From: Planctomycetota bacterium
Lineage (GTDB): Bacteria; Planctomycetota; Planctomycetia; Planctomycetales; Planctomycetaceae
Direction of reading: 5' to 3'
Assembly: GCA_023429275.1 (NCBI GenBank)
Contig: JAEYWB010000106.1
Span: 1-18,683 of the forward strand
Length of the DNA stretch: 18,683 bases
The position numbers and the translations under genes were made by a program. Positions within the stretch are counted from its first letter, which is position 1, and each line of letters opens with the position of its first letter. Positions 7,614-15,245 of the stretch are shown here, piece by piece. A model generated the notes under the pieces. The model was given only the letters and a program-made list of their open reading frames with translations. It had not been told where the DNA came from and did not search any database.

Positions 7614-9014
7614 GTGGAAAACCGAACATTGCCGACCACGGAGGAGGCGGCGTTTCTCGAAAATCTGCGGAAGAGTCGACTGCTCACACCGGAGTTGGTC
7701 GCCCAGGTTGCTGGCAAGCCGTCCACCCTGTCACTTCCGCAACGCTTTCTGAAGAGCGGGCTGCTGACCCCGTTTCAGGTCGAACAGATCCAGGAAGGTT
7801 CCGCCCGCCGCCTGCGCGTTGGAGAGTTCCAGATTCTCGATGTCATCGGCTGGGGGGGAATGGGGACCGTCTATAAGGCGCAGCATCCCCGTTCGAAGGA
7901 GCCAGTCGCCCTCAAGATCCTCGCTCAGCGGTTCCGTCACGATCCCGGCATGCGCGCGAGGTTCTGCCTCGAGACCAGGGTCGGCGAGCGCTGCCAGCAT
8001 CCGCATCTGCTCCAGATGATCGAGAGCGGTGTCACCGATGACCTGTTCGGCGAGGCCGACTACCAGGTCATGGAACTGTTCGAAGGGATCGCGCTTCACG
8101 AACTCGTGAACCTTCGTGGCCGGCTGAGCGTCGGTCTCGCCTGCGACCTGATCCGCCAGGCGGCCGAGGGGCTGCATGCCCTTCACGAGGCGGGAATGGT
8201 TCACCGCGACGTGAAGCCCGACAACATCCTTGTCGGCCGGACGGGGCACGTGAAGGTCCTCGACTTCGGTCTCGCCCTGGCCGACAAGGCGGTCTCCGAC
8301 GAGTTCTCACTGTCGATGATCTTCGGTCACGACTGCCTCGGCACGCCCGACTACATCGCTCCGGAACAGACGCTCGACAGCCTGCATGTCGACCGCCGCG
8401 CGGATATCTACAGTCTCGGCTGCACGCTCTTCGCAATCCTTGCGGCCCGTCCTCCCTTCCAGGGGCCCGACCGGTCGCAGGTCCTCAAGGCACACCGCGA
8501 ACTTCCTCCCCGCAGCGTCCGCAAGTGGGTGCCATCGGTTCCGAAGGAACTCGATGCGCTGCTGCAGCGGATGATGGCGAAGCGGCCCGAAGATCGTCCG
8601 GCGACGCTGCAGGAAGTGATTCGCGCCCTGGATGTGCTCGGCGATCCGACCGGTGTCGACTTCGACTTCAGCGTTGTCCTGAAGGCCCGCCGCAAAATTG
8701 CCGAGCGGAAGGGCTGGGAGCGCGGGGCCACAAGCCTCACGAGCCGTTCTTCGGTCATGGCGCCGACTCGCTCGACGCAGCTTTCGATGGGCTCGACCGT
8801 CTCGGAGCGGCCGGCCCGCAAGATGCGCTACGCGGCGCTCGAGGATGTCCCGGCGACCCCGAACGCCGTCCAGATGGTCGAGGCACTGCAGAAGAAGTCG
8901 CCCGTCCGCGCCCCGGGGCGGGGGAAGGCGAAAGCCTCCGCCGCGTGGTGGCTTGTTCCGGTGCTGCTCGGCATCGTTGCCGCCATTGCCGCGGTCATCG
9001 CCTTCGCGAGCTGA
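7614..9014 (+). CDS. Ser/Thr protein kinase with C-terminal membrane anchor
   Basis: A 466-residue eukaryotic-like (Hanks-type) protein kinase. Residues 1-65 form a short helical module with a repeated 'sgLLTPfqVeQI' phrase (LLTPELVAQV, then LLTPFQVEQI), common before planctomycete kinases. The kinase domain follows: glycine loop GWGGMG, catalytic Lys101 in VALKIL, HRDVKPDN with Asp199, DFG with Asp217, a GTPDYIAPEQ activation segment end and the DIYSLGCTLF helix. All key residues are present, so it should be active. After a basic, Ser/Thr-rich linker (~345-440) comes one hydrophobic helix, WWLVPVLLGIVAAIAAVI, at the very C-terminus. It is therefore tail-anchored with the kinase in the cytoplasm, and there is no outside sensor domain. 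It starts at GTG with a strong Shine-Dalgarno. Its targets cannot be read from the sequence. Confidence 0.95.
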   Translation: MENRTLPTTEEAAFLENLRKSRLLTPELVAQVAGKPSTLSLPQRFLKSGLLTPFQVEQIQEGSARRLRVGEFQILDVIGWGGMGTVYKAQHPRSKEPVALKILAQRFRHDPGMRARFCLETRVGERCQHPHLLQMIESGVTDDLFGEADYQVMELFEGIALHELVNLRGRLSVGLACDLIRQAAEGLHALHEAGMVHRDVKPDNILVGRTGHVKVLDFGLALADKAVSDEFSLSMIFGHDCLGTPDYIAPEQTLDSLHVDRRADIYSLGCTLFAILAARPPFQGPDRSQVLKAHRELPPRSVRKWVPSVPKELDALLQRMMAKRPEDRPATLQEVIRALDVLGDPTGVDFDFSVVLKARRKIAERKGWERGATSLTSRSSVMAPTRSTQLSMGSTVSERPARKMRYAALEDVPATPNAVQMVEALQKKSPVRAPGRGKAKASAAWWLVPVLLGIVAAIAAVIAFAS

Positions 9015-9085
9015 TGCGCGTCGTGATACCGGCCGCTGCTCTTCGGCTGGACGCAGTCTGACCGCCACACAGTGGAGCAGCGCAC

Positions 9086-9266
9086 TCAGGCCTTCTTGAG
9101 AAGCTCATCGATCGGCTTCACTTCGGCGATCTTGAACGGACGGCCGATGTCCGAGACGTTCTGACGCTTCGGATCGATACCGAGCGCGCCGCACAGCGTC
9201 GCCAGGAGGTCGCCGACTCCGATCTTCCCTTCTTCGACCGTCATGCCGTCGGACTCCGCGGCATGA
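9086..9266 (-). pseudogene. 3' remnant of a DUF1501 gene
   Basis: About 59 codons reading ESDGMTVEEG, then LLATLCGALGIDPKRQNVSD, IGRPFKIAEVKPIDELLKKA and a stop. This is the characteristic C-terminus of DUF1501 proteins (sulfatase-like fold, roughly 400-500 residues, very abundant in planctomycetes). Nothing of the preceding ~85% of such a protein is found. Upstream, the frame breaks into an unrelated F5/8-type fragment. It converges with the kinase gene, with 71 bp between stops. Confidence 0.8.
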
Positions 9267-9615
9267 CCCGGGGTTGTACGTCTCATGAACGCGAACCGAG
9301 CTCGCGGCGATCCCCTTGCCGAAGTCACGGATGAGTCACTCTTCCTGGGCATCCTGCGAAAGTGACGCCCACGCGGTCACCTGGTGGCCAGCGTTCATCG
9401 TGTCGGGTGGGCCGATGACCTGTTCCGGCCCCCAATTGCGTTTGACGATCCTGCTCAGGTCCGTGAGCCGCTGGTCGATCTCGCCCGTCACCGGGGTCCG
9501 GTTGTTGAGGGCTGTGGCCGCCTGGGCGAGCTGGCCGAGCGTCCTCGTACCGGTCAGGTAAGCGTCGTATTCGGCCGGCTGATGTCCCGAATGGCCGGCG
9601 TGCCGTCCGCGGTAT
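9267..9615 (-). pseudogene. remnant of an F5/8-type (discoidin-like) domain gene
   Basis: The minus strand encodes RNWGPEQVIGPPDT, then a phrase ending QVTAWASLSQDAQEE. This is the usual start of the F5/8C-like domain in many planctomycete proteins ('WG.eQA.G.PDT..aGD..TAWAS'). At 9336-9338 a TGA interrupts the frame. It stands where relatives have Trp, as in 'EEWL', so a single TGG to TGA change explains it. The same frame then continues LIRDFGKGIAASSVRVHETYNPG, the expected next part of the domain, and stops making sense at ~9267, where the DUF1501 remnant begins in another frame. Upstream residues (9615-9460) are open but not recognised. It is a broken internal gene fragment with no start of its own. 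Confidence 0.75.
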
Positions 9616-9619
9616 CGCC

Positions 9620-10414
9620 CTACCCGAGGAGGCGATTCTGTCTCCGGAACTCCGCCGCCATGAGGTCCTCGAGGAACCGGTGGCGTCGATCGGCTGCGGG
9701 GGCTTCCAGTTGCATCTTCGCGACCAGCGGCACGACGAGCTTTTCGAGCAACACCTCCCGCTGCTTCTCCGGGATCCCGTACCACCGATCCAGGAACCGC
9801 TCCACCGCCTCGAAATCGTTCGATCCGAGACGACCGAGCGTCCGGGAGTCGAAACGGAATTCCGCCTCGGTCGCCGACCGTTCGGAGAGGCGGGCCCGGG
9901 CGTCGCTCAGTTCCGGCTTCGCATCGCTGATGACGACCGTCCCCGCCACCATGTCCCCCGTCCGCTGCGTCCGGCGCGACAGGACGGGGACAATCCACAT
10001 GAGCGGGATATTGTCGAGGACCCGGAAGAGATTGCGGATCAGGATGCTTCCCGCGTCGAGAGCGAAGCCGTCTGTTTTCACGACGCGGACCCCCATGATC
10101 CGCTTGCCGAACGTCTGACCGCGGAAGAGCAGCTCGAGAAGGGTGAAATAGACGAAGCTTCCGAGACCCATCACGAGCGTGACGATCCCGATGATGTACA
10201 TCCCGACCTTCTGCGGATCCGACTCGGCGTCCATCGACTCGAACGCGGTTTCGAACGAGATCCCCGCGCAGGCCAGCGCGATCGTCAGCACGAGCACGAA
10301 AGCGACAATGAGGAACTGATCGGCAAACCAGGCGAGAAACCGCGTCCCGGGGCCCGCGACCGCGTACCGGACCTGGACGTTCTCCGGCGTTTCGAACTCC
10401 AGCGTATCGGCCAT
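9620..10414 (-). CDS. RDD family membrane protein
   Basis: A 264-residue protein. The RDD domain lies in residues ~14-165: GPGTRFLAWFADQF carries the Arg25/Asp32 pair that names the family, a hydrophobic helix follows at ~33-52, a second pair of membrane helices spans ~72-97, and FRGQTFGKRIMGVRVV (97-112) is the signature loop. A further hydrophobic stretch near 'IPLMWIVPVL' precedes a ~95-residue soluble, charged C-terminal tail that is probably helical. RDD proteins are of uncertain function; some are linked to ion transport. It is divergent from the SpoIIM gene. RDD, SpoIIM, DUF58 and MoxR commonly cluster together in planctomycetes and actinobacteria, so it is likely part of the same membrane system. 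Confidence 0.9.
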   Translation of the reverse strand: MADTLEFETPENVQVRYAVAGPGTRFLAWFADQFLIVAFVLVLTIALACAGISFETAFESMDAESDPQKVGMYIIGIVTLVMGLGSFVYFTLLELLFRGQTFGKRIMGVRVVKTDGFALDAGSILIRNLFRVLDNIPLMWIVPVLSRRTQRTGDMVAGTVVISDAKPELSDARARLSERSATEAEFRFDSRTLGRLGSNDFEAVERFLDRWYGIPEKQREVLLEKLVVPLVAKMQLEAPAADRRHRFLEDLMAAEFRRQNRLLG

Positions 10415-10427
10415 GGTGTTTTGGAAT

Positions 10428-10440
10428 CGGCGAATCGCCG
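10428..10440. promoter_or_regulatory. inverted repeat between RDD and SpoIIM genes
   Basis: CGGCGA (10428-10433), one central A, then TCGCCG (10435-10440): a perfect six-base inverted repeat 14 bases upstream of the RDD start. It could be a repressor operator or a hairpin in the RDD leader. Confidence 0.3.
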
Positions 10441-10441
10441 G

Positions 10442-10458
10442 TATTCTGATTGAGAATA
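10442..10458. promoter_or_regulatory. second inverted repeat, TATTCT-N5-AGAATA
   Basis: TATTCT (10442-10447), five bases, AGAATA (10453-10458): a perfect six-base palindromic site, AT-rich within GC-rich DNA and one base from the preceding inverted repeat. It lies in the 116 bp divergent intergenic region, a natural place for a transcription-factor site controlling both genes. Confidence 0.35.
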
Positions 10459-10530
10459 GAGAACGGCTGCTGCGGCCCGCCGCTGACCGGCTGCGGAGAA
10501 GTTCCTGCGAAAACGGGGTCAGGTCCGAGT

Positions 10531-11625
10531 ATGCGCAGTTTCGTGGGCCGTCACAAGAAGGACTGGGATGAGCTCGAACGCCTCATCCGCGTCGGTCGCC
10601 GGTCGATTGCCCGGCTCTCTCCCGAAGAGCGGCAGCGGCTCGACACGCTCTATCGGCAGACCACCGTGCAGCTCGCCCGGGCCGCCACGCAGACCCGCGA
10701 CCAGCAGCTGCTGGCCTACCTCAACGGACTGACGGCTGCGGCCCACAGCCTGATCTATCTCCCTCCGCGCCAGAACATCCTGACGGGAGCGGTGCGGTTC
10801 GTCACCGAAGGTTTTGGACGGGTGATCGCCCGCAACGCCAGGCCGCACCTCCTTTCGCTTGCGCTCGCGATCGGCGGGGCGCTCATCGGCTATGTCGCGG
10901 CGATGTCCGACCCCATGACGGCACACGCTCTCTGGCCGGCCGGAGACGAACGGCAGCCCGGATCGACCCCCGAACAGCTCCTGTCCTCGCTCCGTTCCAA
11001 CCGGGATGGAAGCGGCGGCGAGAAGTTCTTCTTCGCCTCCTTCCTGTTTCAGCACAACCTGAAGGTCGGGCTTCTCGCCATGGCGACCGGGGTCCTCGCC
11101 TCGATCCCGACCGTCTTCCTGATGATCCTCAACGGGATGCTGCTGGGAGTGTTTGCGGCGATCCATCACCAGGCGGGGATCTATTCCGAGATGTGGGCCT
11201 GGATCCTGCCTCACGGCATTACGGAGATCGGGGCGATCGTTCTCTGCGGAGGGATCGGCCTGATGCTCGGCCAGGCGGTCGTCGCCCCGGGCGAGCGCTC
11301 CCGCAAGCAGGCGCTCCTGGCGGCGGGGCAGGAATCGGCGAAGGTCGGCGCCGGTGTCGCGGGGATGCTTGTCGCCGCCGCGATCATCGAGAGCTACGTC
11401 CGACAGAGCCACTGGTCGACGGCGACCCGCCTCCTGTTCGCCGCCGCGACCGCCGTCTTCTGGGCGGTGTACATCGCGCACGGCGCCCTGCGTGAGCGGG
11501 CGGAACGCCGCACCCGCGATCTGCTCAGCGAACCGGACGATCGGTCGAGGCCGGCCGCGTCGGCCCCGTCGACCTCGGCGGTTGCCGGCCCGGTCAAAGC
11601 TGGTTTCGCTGCCGCAGGTCGATGA
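10531..11625 (+). CDS. SpoIIM / DUF95 family membrane protein
   Basis: A 364-residue integral membrane protein of the stage II sporulation protein M (DUF95) family. A soluble helical N-terminus (~1-95, with WDELERLI and an Arg-rich helix) precedes about five membrane helices. The family core is seen as HNLKVGLLAMATGVLASIPT, then LILNGMLLG-like (MILNGMLLGVFAA) and LPHGITEI motifs. In Bacillus SpoIIM belongs to the DMP peptidoglycan-hydrolysing engulfment complex. Planctomycetes do not sporulate, and here the gene sits with RDD, MoxR and DUF58 partners, so a general membrane role is more likely. The cytoplasmic tail is Ala/Ser/Pro-rich. ATG 10531 was chosen over the TTG at 10450 because the added residues look non-coding; AGG lies about eight bases upstream. 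Its 3' end overlaps the DUF58 gene on the other strand by 32 bp. Confidence 0.92.
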   Translation: MRSFVGRHKKDWDELERLIRVGRRSIARLSPEERQRLDTLYRQTTVQLARAATQTRDQQLLAYLNGLTAAAHSLIYLPPRQNILTGAVRFVTEGFGRVIARNARPHLLSLALAIGGALIGYVAAMSDPMTAHALWPAGDERQPGSTPEQLLSSLRSNRDGSGGEKFFFASFLFQHNLKVGLLAMATGVLASIPTVFLMILNGMLLGVFAAIHHQAGIYSEMWAWILPHGITEIGAIVLCGGIGLMLGQAVVAPGERSRKQALLAAGQESAKVGAGVAGMLVAAAIIESYVRQSHWSTATRLLFAAATAVFWAVYIAHGALRERAERRTRDLLSEPDDRSRPAASAPSTSAVAGPVKAGFAAAGR

Positions 11626-12916
11626 ACTGGTTGATGAGCGGAAGCGTCAGCTGCTGGGGTTCGACGTCGAGGACGTGAACCCCTCCATGCCGCAAGGTGT
11701 GAAGAGCCCGCCCCCGATCGCGCAGCAGCCCTAGTGCCACCGCCTGCTTCGCGCCGTCGAGAACCGACGTCGTCTCGGAGTGGACAACGCGGTTCAGAAG
11801 GGGAGTCCGGAGCGCCGCGAACAGGACGAGGTGCCGGCGATTGAGCCGGGCCAGCGCCGCACAGTGCGACCGGGAGGTCTCGGCATCTCCCAGGTCGGAG
11901 AGGATCACGAGGAACGTCCGCTTCGACTGACGCCGCTGAACCTCCGCAAACAATCGCGTGAAGTCCGTTTCCTGCCACTGGGTCTGCAGGTCGTACACGC
12001 AGTCGACGAGGTTGCCGAGCGACTTCGATCCGGCGATCGGAGCCAGGTAGCCCCGCAGGCTGCTGTCGAACACGCCGATGCCGCAGCGGTCGCCGCTCTG
12101 GAGCGCGACGCGGGCGAGGTTGAGAGCCGCATCCACCGCGCAGTCGAGCTTCGAGCCCCGCGGCGTCGTGGCGCCCATCAGCCGCCCGCTGTCGATGAGA
12201 ATCAGCACGTCCCGATGCCGCTCCACCTGATAGCGCCGAACGATCGGAAAACCCTGCCGCGCCGTGGACCGCCAGTCGATTCGCCGCGGGTCGTCCCCCT
12301 GGCGGTACTCGTCGAGGGAAACGAACTCCGTCCCCGCCCCGAGCTGCCGCGCCCGGGCAATCTTGTCGAGCAGGAGCACCTGTGCGCCGAGATCTTTCTG
12401 AAGCTCTTCGCGTGAGGCGAACGTCTCGGGGAGAACCTTGATCTCGCCCGGGGTGTCGACCGCCCGCTGGACTTCCATCAGCCCCTGCGGACCGGCAGCT
12501 CTCAGCCAGATCGGCCCGAACGAGTGTTTCCCCCGACGGGGGATACGGCACGGCGTCACCAGCCGCCGCTCCTGCCCCGGCTCGAGGGTGAATTCACTGG
12601 CCGCCCGGCGCGGAAGGCACTCAGCCGGAAAGACGTCGCGTACCTCGCCCGTGACGACTCCGGGGCCGTCATTCCGGAGCGTCAGAATGTCCTGGAACGG
12701 GAGATTGCGGCCGACGATCCGGGGGAGGCTTCGCGAGACGGTCAGCCGCTGGAGCGCGGCATCGGCGACCTGCGCATCGCGCCAGGCTCCCCAGGCGAGT
12801 GCCGCGAGGGCCAGGCCGGCGATCCACAGGACCGGCCCCCAGAGGAACGCCAGGAGCGAAAGCCCAGACAGCGCCGCCCCGATCGTGATCAGCCGTTTTC
12901 CCGGGCGGACGATCAC
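11594..12916 (-). CDS. DUF58 domain-containing protein (VWA-like)
   Basis: A 440-residue membrane-anchored protein. Residues ~9-43 form a two-helix hydrophobic hairpin, followed by a beta-rich linker (~55-160). The DUF58 signature comes next, with EYRQGDDPRRIDWRSTAR at ~203-220. A von Willebrand A-like fold then begins at VLILIDSGRLMG (Asp242) with later DCAVDAALNLARVAL and FLVILSDLGD strands. The metal-site motif is not the full DxSxS: it reads D-S-G-R-L. Family members work with MoxR ATPases as a putative substrate or metal-chaperone pair. Its ATG overlaps the MoxR stop (12913-12916), implying translational coupling. It is the last gene of the minus-strand operon. Confidence 0.93.
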   Translation of the reverse strand: MIVRPGKRLITIGAALSGLSLLAFLWGPVLWIAGLALAALAWGAWRDAQVADAALQRLTVSRSLPRIVGRNLPFQDILTLRNDGPGVVTGEVRDVFPAECLPRRAASEFTLEPGQERRLVTPCRIPRRGKHSFGPIWLRAAGPQGLMEVQRAVDTPGEIKVLPETFASREELQKDLGAQVLLLDKIARARQLGAGTEFVSLDEYRQGDDPRRIDWRSTARQGFPIVRRYQVERHRDVLILIDSGRLMGATTPRGSKLDCAVDAALNLARVALQSGDRCGIGVFDSSLRGYLAPIAGSKSLGNLVDCVYDLQTQWQETDFTRLFAEVQRRQSKRTFLVILSDLGDAETSRSHCAALARLNRRHLVLFAALRTPLLNRVVHSETTSVLDGAKQAVALGLLRDRGRALHTLRHGGVHVLDVEPQQLTLPLINQFIDLRQRNQL

Positions 12917-13860
12917 CGGGGCACCTCGACCGCTTCGAGGAGCTGGGCGAGGACCTCATCGGTCGTGGTCCCTTCGAGCTCGACGGAGGGGCTGAGGATG
13001 ACGCGGTGCCGCAGGGCGGGAAGGAACGCCTCCTTGATGTCGTCAGGGGTGACGAAGTCCCGGCCGCGGATCCGGGCGAGGCTCTTGGCCCCGACGAGCA
13101 GCATCAGCCCCGAGCGGGGGCTGGCCCCGACCTCGAGGGCGTCGTCGTCCCGCGTCGCCTGCAGGAGCCGCTGAACGTAGCCGATGACCTCTTCCCGCAC
13201 GTGCGTCTCCCGGATGAGCTGCCGCGCGGCGAGGATATCGTGCGGTCCCATGACCGTCTCGACCTGCATCCGTTCGGGAGACGAGAACCCGGCGGTCCCG
13301 TGGTGGGCGGCGAGGACGCGGCGTTCCTCCTCCGGTTTCGGATAGGAGACAAGGACCTTGAACATGAACCGGTCGAGCTGCGCGAGGGGGAGCGGGTAGG
13401 TCCCTTCCTGCTCGATCGGGTTCTGCGTCGCGAAGATGACGAACGGCTCGGGGAGCTTGTGCGTCACGCCGTCGCTCGTCACCTGCAGTTCCTGCATCGC
13501 CTCGAGGAGCGCCGCCTGCGTCCGCGCGGAGGCCCGGTTGACCTCGTCGGCGAGGACGAAGTTGCCGAACACCGGGCCGGGGCGGAATTCGAACGTCCGC
13601 GTGTCCTCCCGGTAGATCGACGATCCGGTGACGTCGTTCGGAAGGAGGTCCGGCGTCATCTGGATCCGCCGGTACTGGAGGTTCAGCGTCGCGGCGATGG
13701 TCCGGACGAGGAGCGTCTTGGCCACTCCCGGCGGACCTTCGAGCAGGACATGGCCGCAGCTGAAAAGGGCGGCCAGCGCGAAGTCGATGACTTCGTCCTG
13801 TCCGAAGATCACCTTCTCGAGCTGTTCCCGGATCCGTTTCACACTCTCTTCGATAGACAA
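12913..13860 (-). CDS. MoxR family AAA+ ATPase
   Basis: A 315-residue soluble AAA+ ATPase of the MoxR group. It has Walker A GPPGVAKT (42-49), Walker B LADEVN (103-108), sensor-1 region FATQNPIEQEGTYPLP with Asn147, and the DRFMFK arginine-finger region at ~163-168. A C-terminal lid domain carries SPRSGLMLL and VTPDDIKEAFLPALRHRV, both typical of the family. Length is normal. MoxR ATPases act as chaperones with VWA or DUF58 partners encoded next to them. The start overlaps the end of the DUF4350 gene by 22 bp and its stop overlaps the DUF58 start by 4 bp, so the operon order is DUF4129, DUF4350, MoxR, DUF58. Confidence 0.97.
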   Translation of the reverse strand: MSIEESVKRIREQLEKVIFGQDEVIDFALAALFSCGHVLLEGPPGVAKTLLVRTIAATLNLQYRRIQMTPDLLPNDVTGSSIYREDTRTFEFRPGPVFGNFVLADEVNRASARTQAALLEAMQELQVTSDGVTHKLPEPFVIFATQNPIEQEGTYPLPLAQLDRFMFKVLVSYPKPEEERRVLAAHHGTAGFSSPERMQVETVMGPHDILAARQLIRETHVREEVIGYVQRLLQATRDDDALEVGASPRSGLMLLVGAKSLARIRGRDFVTPDDIKEAFLPALRHRVILSPSVELEGTTTDEVLAQLLEAVEVPR

Positions 13861-15245
13861 GCTGTCAGCCTCCGCATCGCATCCAGTGTTTGTGTTTCCG
13901 ACCAGTGTCCCCGCGAATCGAGGGCGTCGTCGACATCGCGGAACGCCTTCCGGCAGCGGTCTCCCGCCTGCGGGTTCGTGCGGGAAAGAACCCCGGCGAC
14001 GAGGTCGACGTCGCGGATCTCCGGCGGCAGCGAAAGCTCGGTGCTGAGCTGCCGCAGCACCCCCTCGCGAACCTGCCGGACGAGGTAGGGCCTCGCGCGC
14101 CGGCCCCTCGAGAAGAACTGGGCCATCGCCGCGATGTACTCGCCGATGTCGCGCCGCGGAACGGTTTCGTCAGGGAGCGACGGACCGAGGAAGATCGCTT
14201 CCCGCCAGACGACGAGCCCGGTGCACAGCAGGAGCCCGAGCGCCAGCGCGAGATACCCCGGCCGCGTCAGCAGATAGAGGACGTTCCCGCGGACCGACAG
14301 GCCGTGATAGAACTCGTCGATCAGCACGGGAGCCCCCTCGGGTGAGAGAAGCCGGGCCGCCAGGACGCTGTTGTCGTTCTTCGCCAGGAGGCGGTTACTG
14401 AAGAGCGCAGGCTCCGCGATCAGCACGATCTCCCCCCCGCCCCGCGGGATCACGGCCGCCAGGATGAACTCCGAGTCGTCCATTCGGGGCCGGCGGCCCC
14501 TGCGGTCCCGCCCTGTCCCTTCTGGCGTCCCCGGGGTGGATGTCCCTCCGGTCGTTCCGAGGAGAAGTCCCGAGGTCTTGATCTGTCCCAGATCGAGGCA
14601 TCCGACCGTGTCTCCCGGGAGAAGGAGCTCTCCGACCGGCCAGTTGGAGTCGGACAGCGTCCCCTCCGTCTTGACCCTCATCGGCACCGGTGGGGTGTCG
14701 GCAGACTGCGACCACGATTCGCGTAACGAGATCGACTCGATCTCCTGCCTCCAGTTGCGTCTCTCAGGGGGGGCGACGACTCCGGTCGTCATCGAGCGGG
14801 AGAGAATCGAAGCGTCCGCCAGGTCGAGGGATTCCAGGAGCGTCGGCCGGGAGAGCGTCGTCTTCGGATCACCGAGATCGAACTCGGGGTGTAGCCTGTT
14901 GAACGCAACGACAAGCCGGCCTCCCGACTCGACCCATGGAAGCAGGCCCTTCAGATACGTCGGCTCGACCCCGGCCAGGCCGGGATCGGGTGCGAGGAAC
15001 GCGATTGTCCCCCCGGAGAGGTCGGGGGCGGTCGGCGCGACGGGAGGATGGAGCCCCCGTTCGACCCGAATCCCCAGCTCTGACAGGAGGTCGTGGATCG
15101 CTCGGAAGCCAGGCCCCCGGGTGCCGTACGAATCACGTCCCCGTCCGTCGGAATCGGGATCCTGCAGGAGGGACAGGGTCGTTGCGACCAGCGAGACGAC
15201 GAGAATCAGGAGCGCGAGCAGAATGGCGCTACGGACGGGTCGCAT
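13839..15245 (-). CDS. DUF4350 domain-containing membrane protein
   Basis: A 468-residue protein with an N-terminal membrane helix (RSAILLALLILVVSLVATTLSLL, residues ~5-27). A large, probably external region begins with DSYGTRGPGFRAIHDLLSELGI, the DUF4350 hallmark, and includes WVESGGRLVVAF. A second membrane helix comes late (YLALALGLLLCTGLVVW, ~residues 350-366), with a ~100-residue cytoplasmic tail rich in Arg. Around 15% of the loop, GTTGGTSTPGTPEGTGRDRR, is low-complexity. The family is a standard neighbour of MoxR and DUF58 genes; its reaction is unknown. The open frame extends to 15476, but the extra 77 residues are Ser/Arg-rich noise antisense to DUF4129, so ATG 15245 is preferred. 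It overlaps the DUF4129 stop by 17 bp. Confidence 0.85.
   Translation of the reverse strand: MRPVRSAILLALLILVVSLVATTLSLLQDPDSDGRGRDSYGTRGPGFRAIHDLLSELGIRVERGLHPPVAPTAPDLSGGTIAFLAPDPGLAGVEPTYLKGLLPWVESGGRLVVAFNRLHPEFDLGDPKTTLSRPTLLESLDLADASILSRSMTTGVVAPPERRNWRQEIESISLRESWSQSADTPPVPMRVKTEGTLSDSNWPVGELLLPGDTVGCLDLGQIKTSGLLLGTTGGTSTPGTPEGTGRDRRGRRPRMDDSEFILAAVIPRGGGEIVLIAEPALFSNRLLAKNDNSVLAARLLSPEGAPVLIDEFYHGLSVRGNVLYLLTRPGYLALALGLLLCTGLVVWREAIFLGPSLPDETVPRRDIGEYIAAMAQFFSRGRRARPYLVRQVREGVLRQLSTELSLPPEIRDVDLVAGVLSRTNPQAGDRCRKAFRDVDDALDSRGHWSETQTLDAMRRLTACLSKRV

Noticed and set aside
13006..14088. 360-codon plus frame over MoxR
   Set aside because: Antisense to a gene with all AAA+ motifs intact; no coding features of its own.
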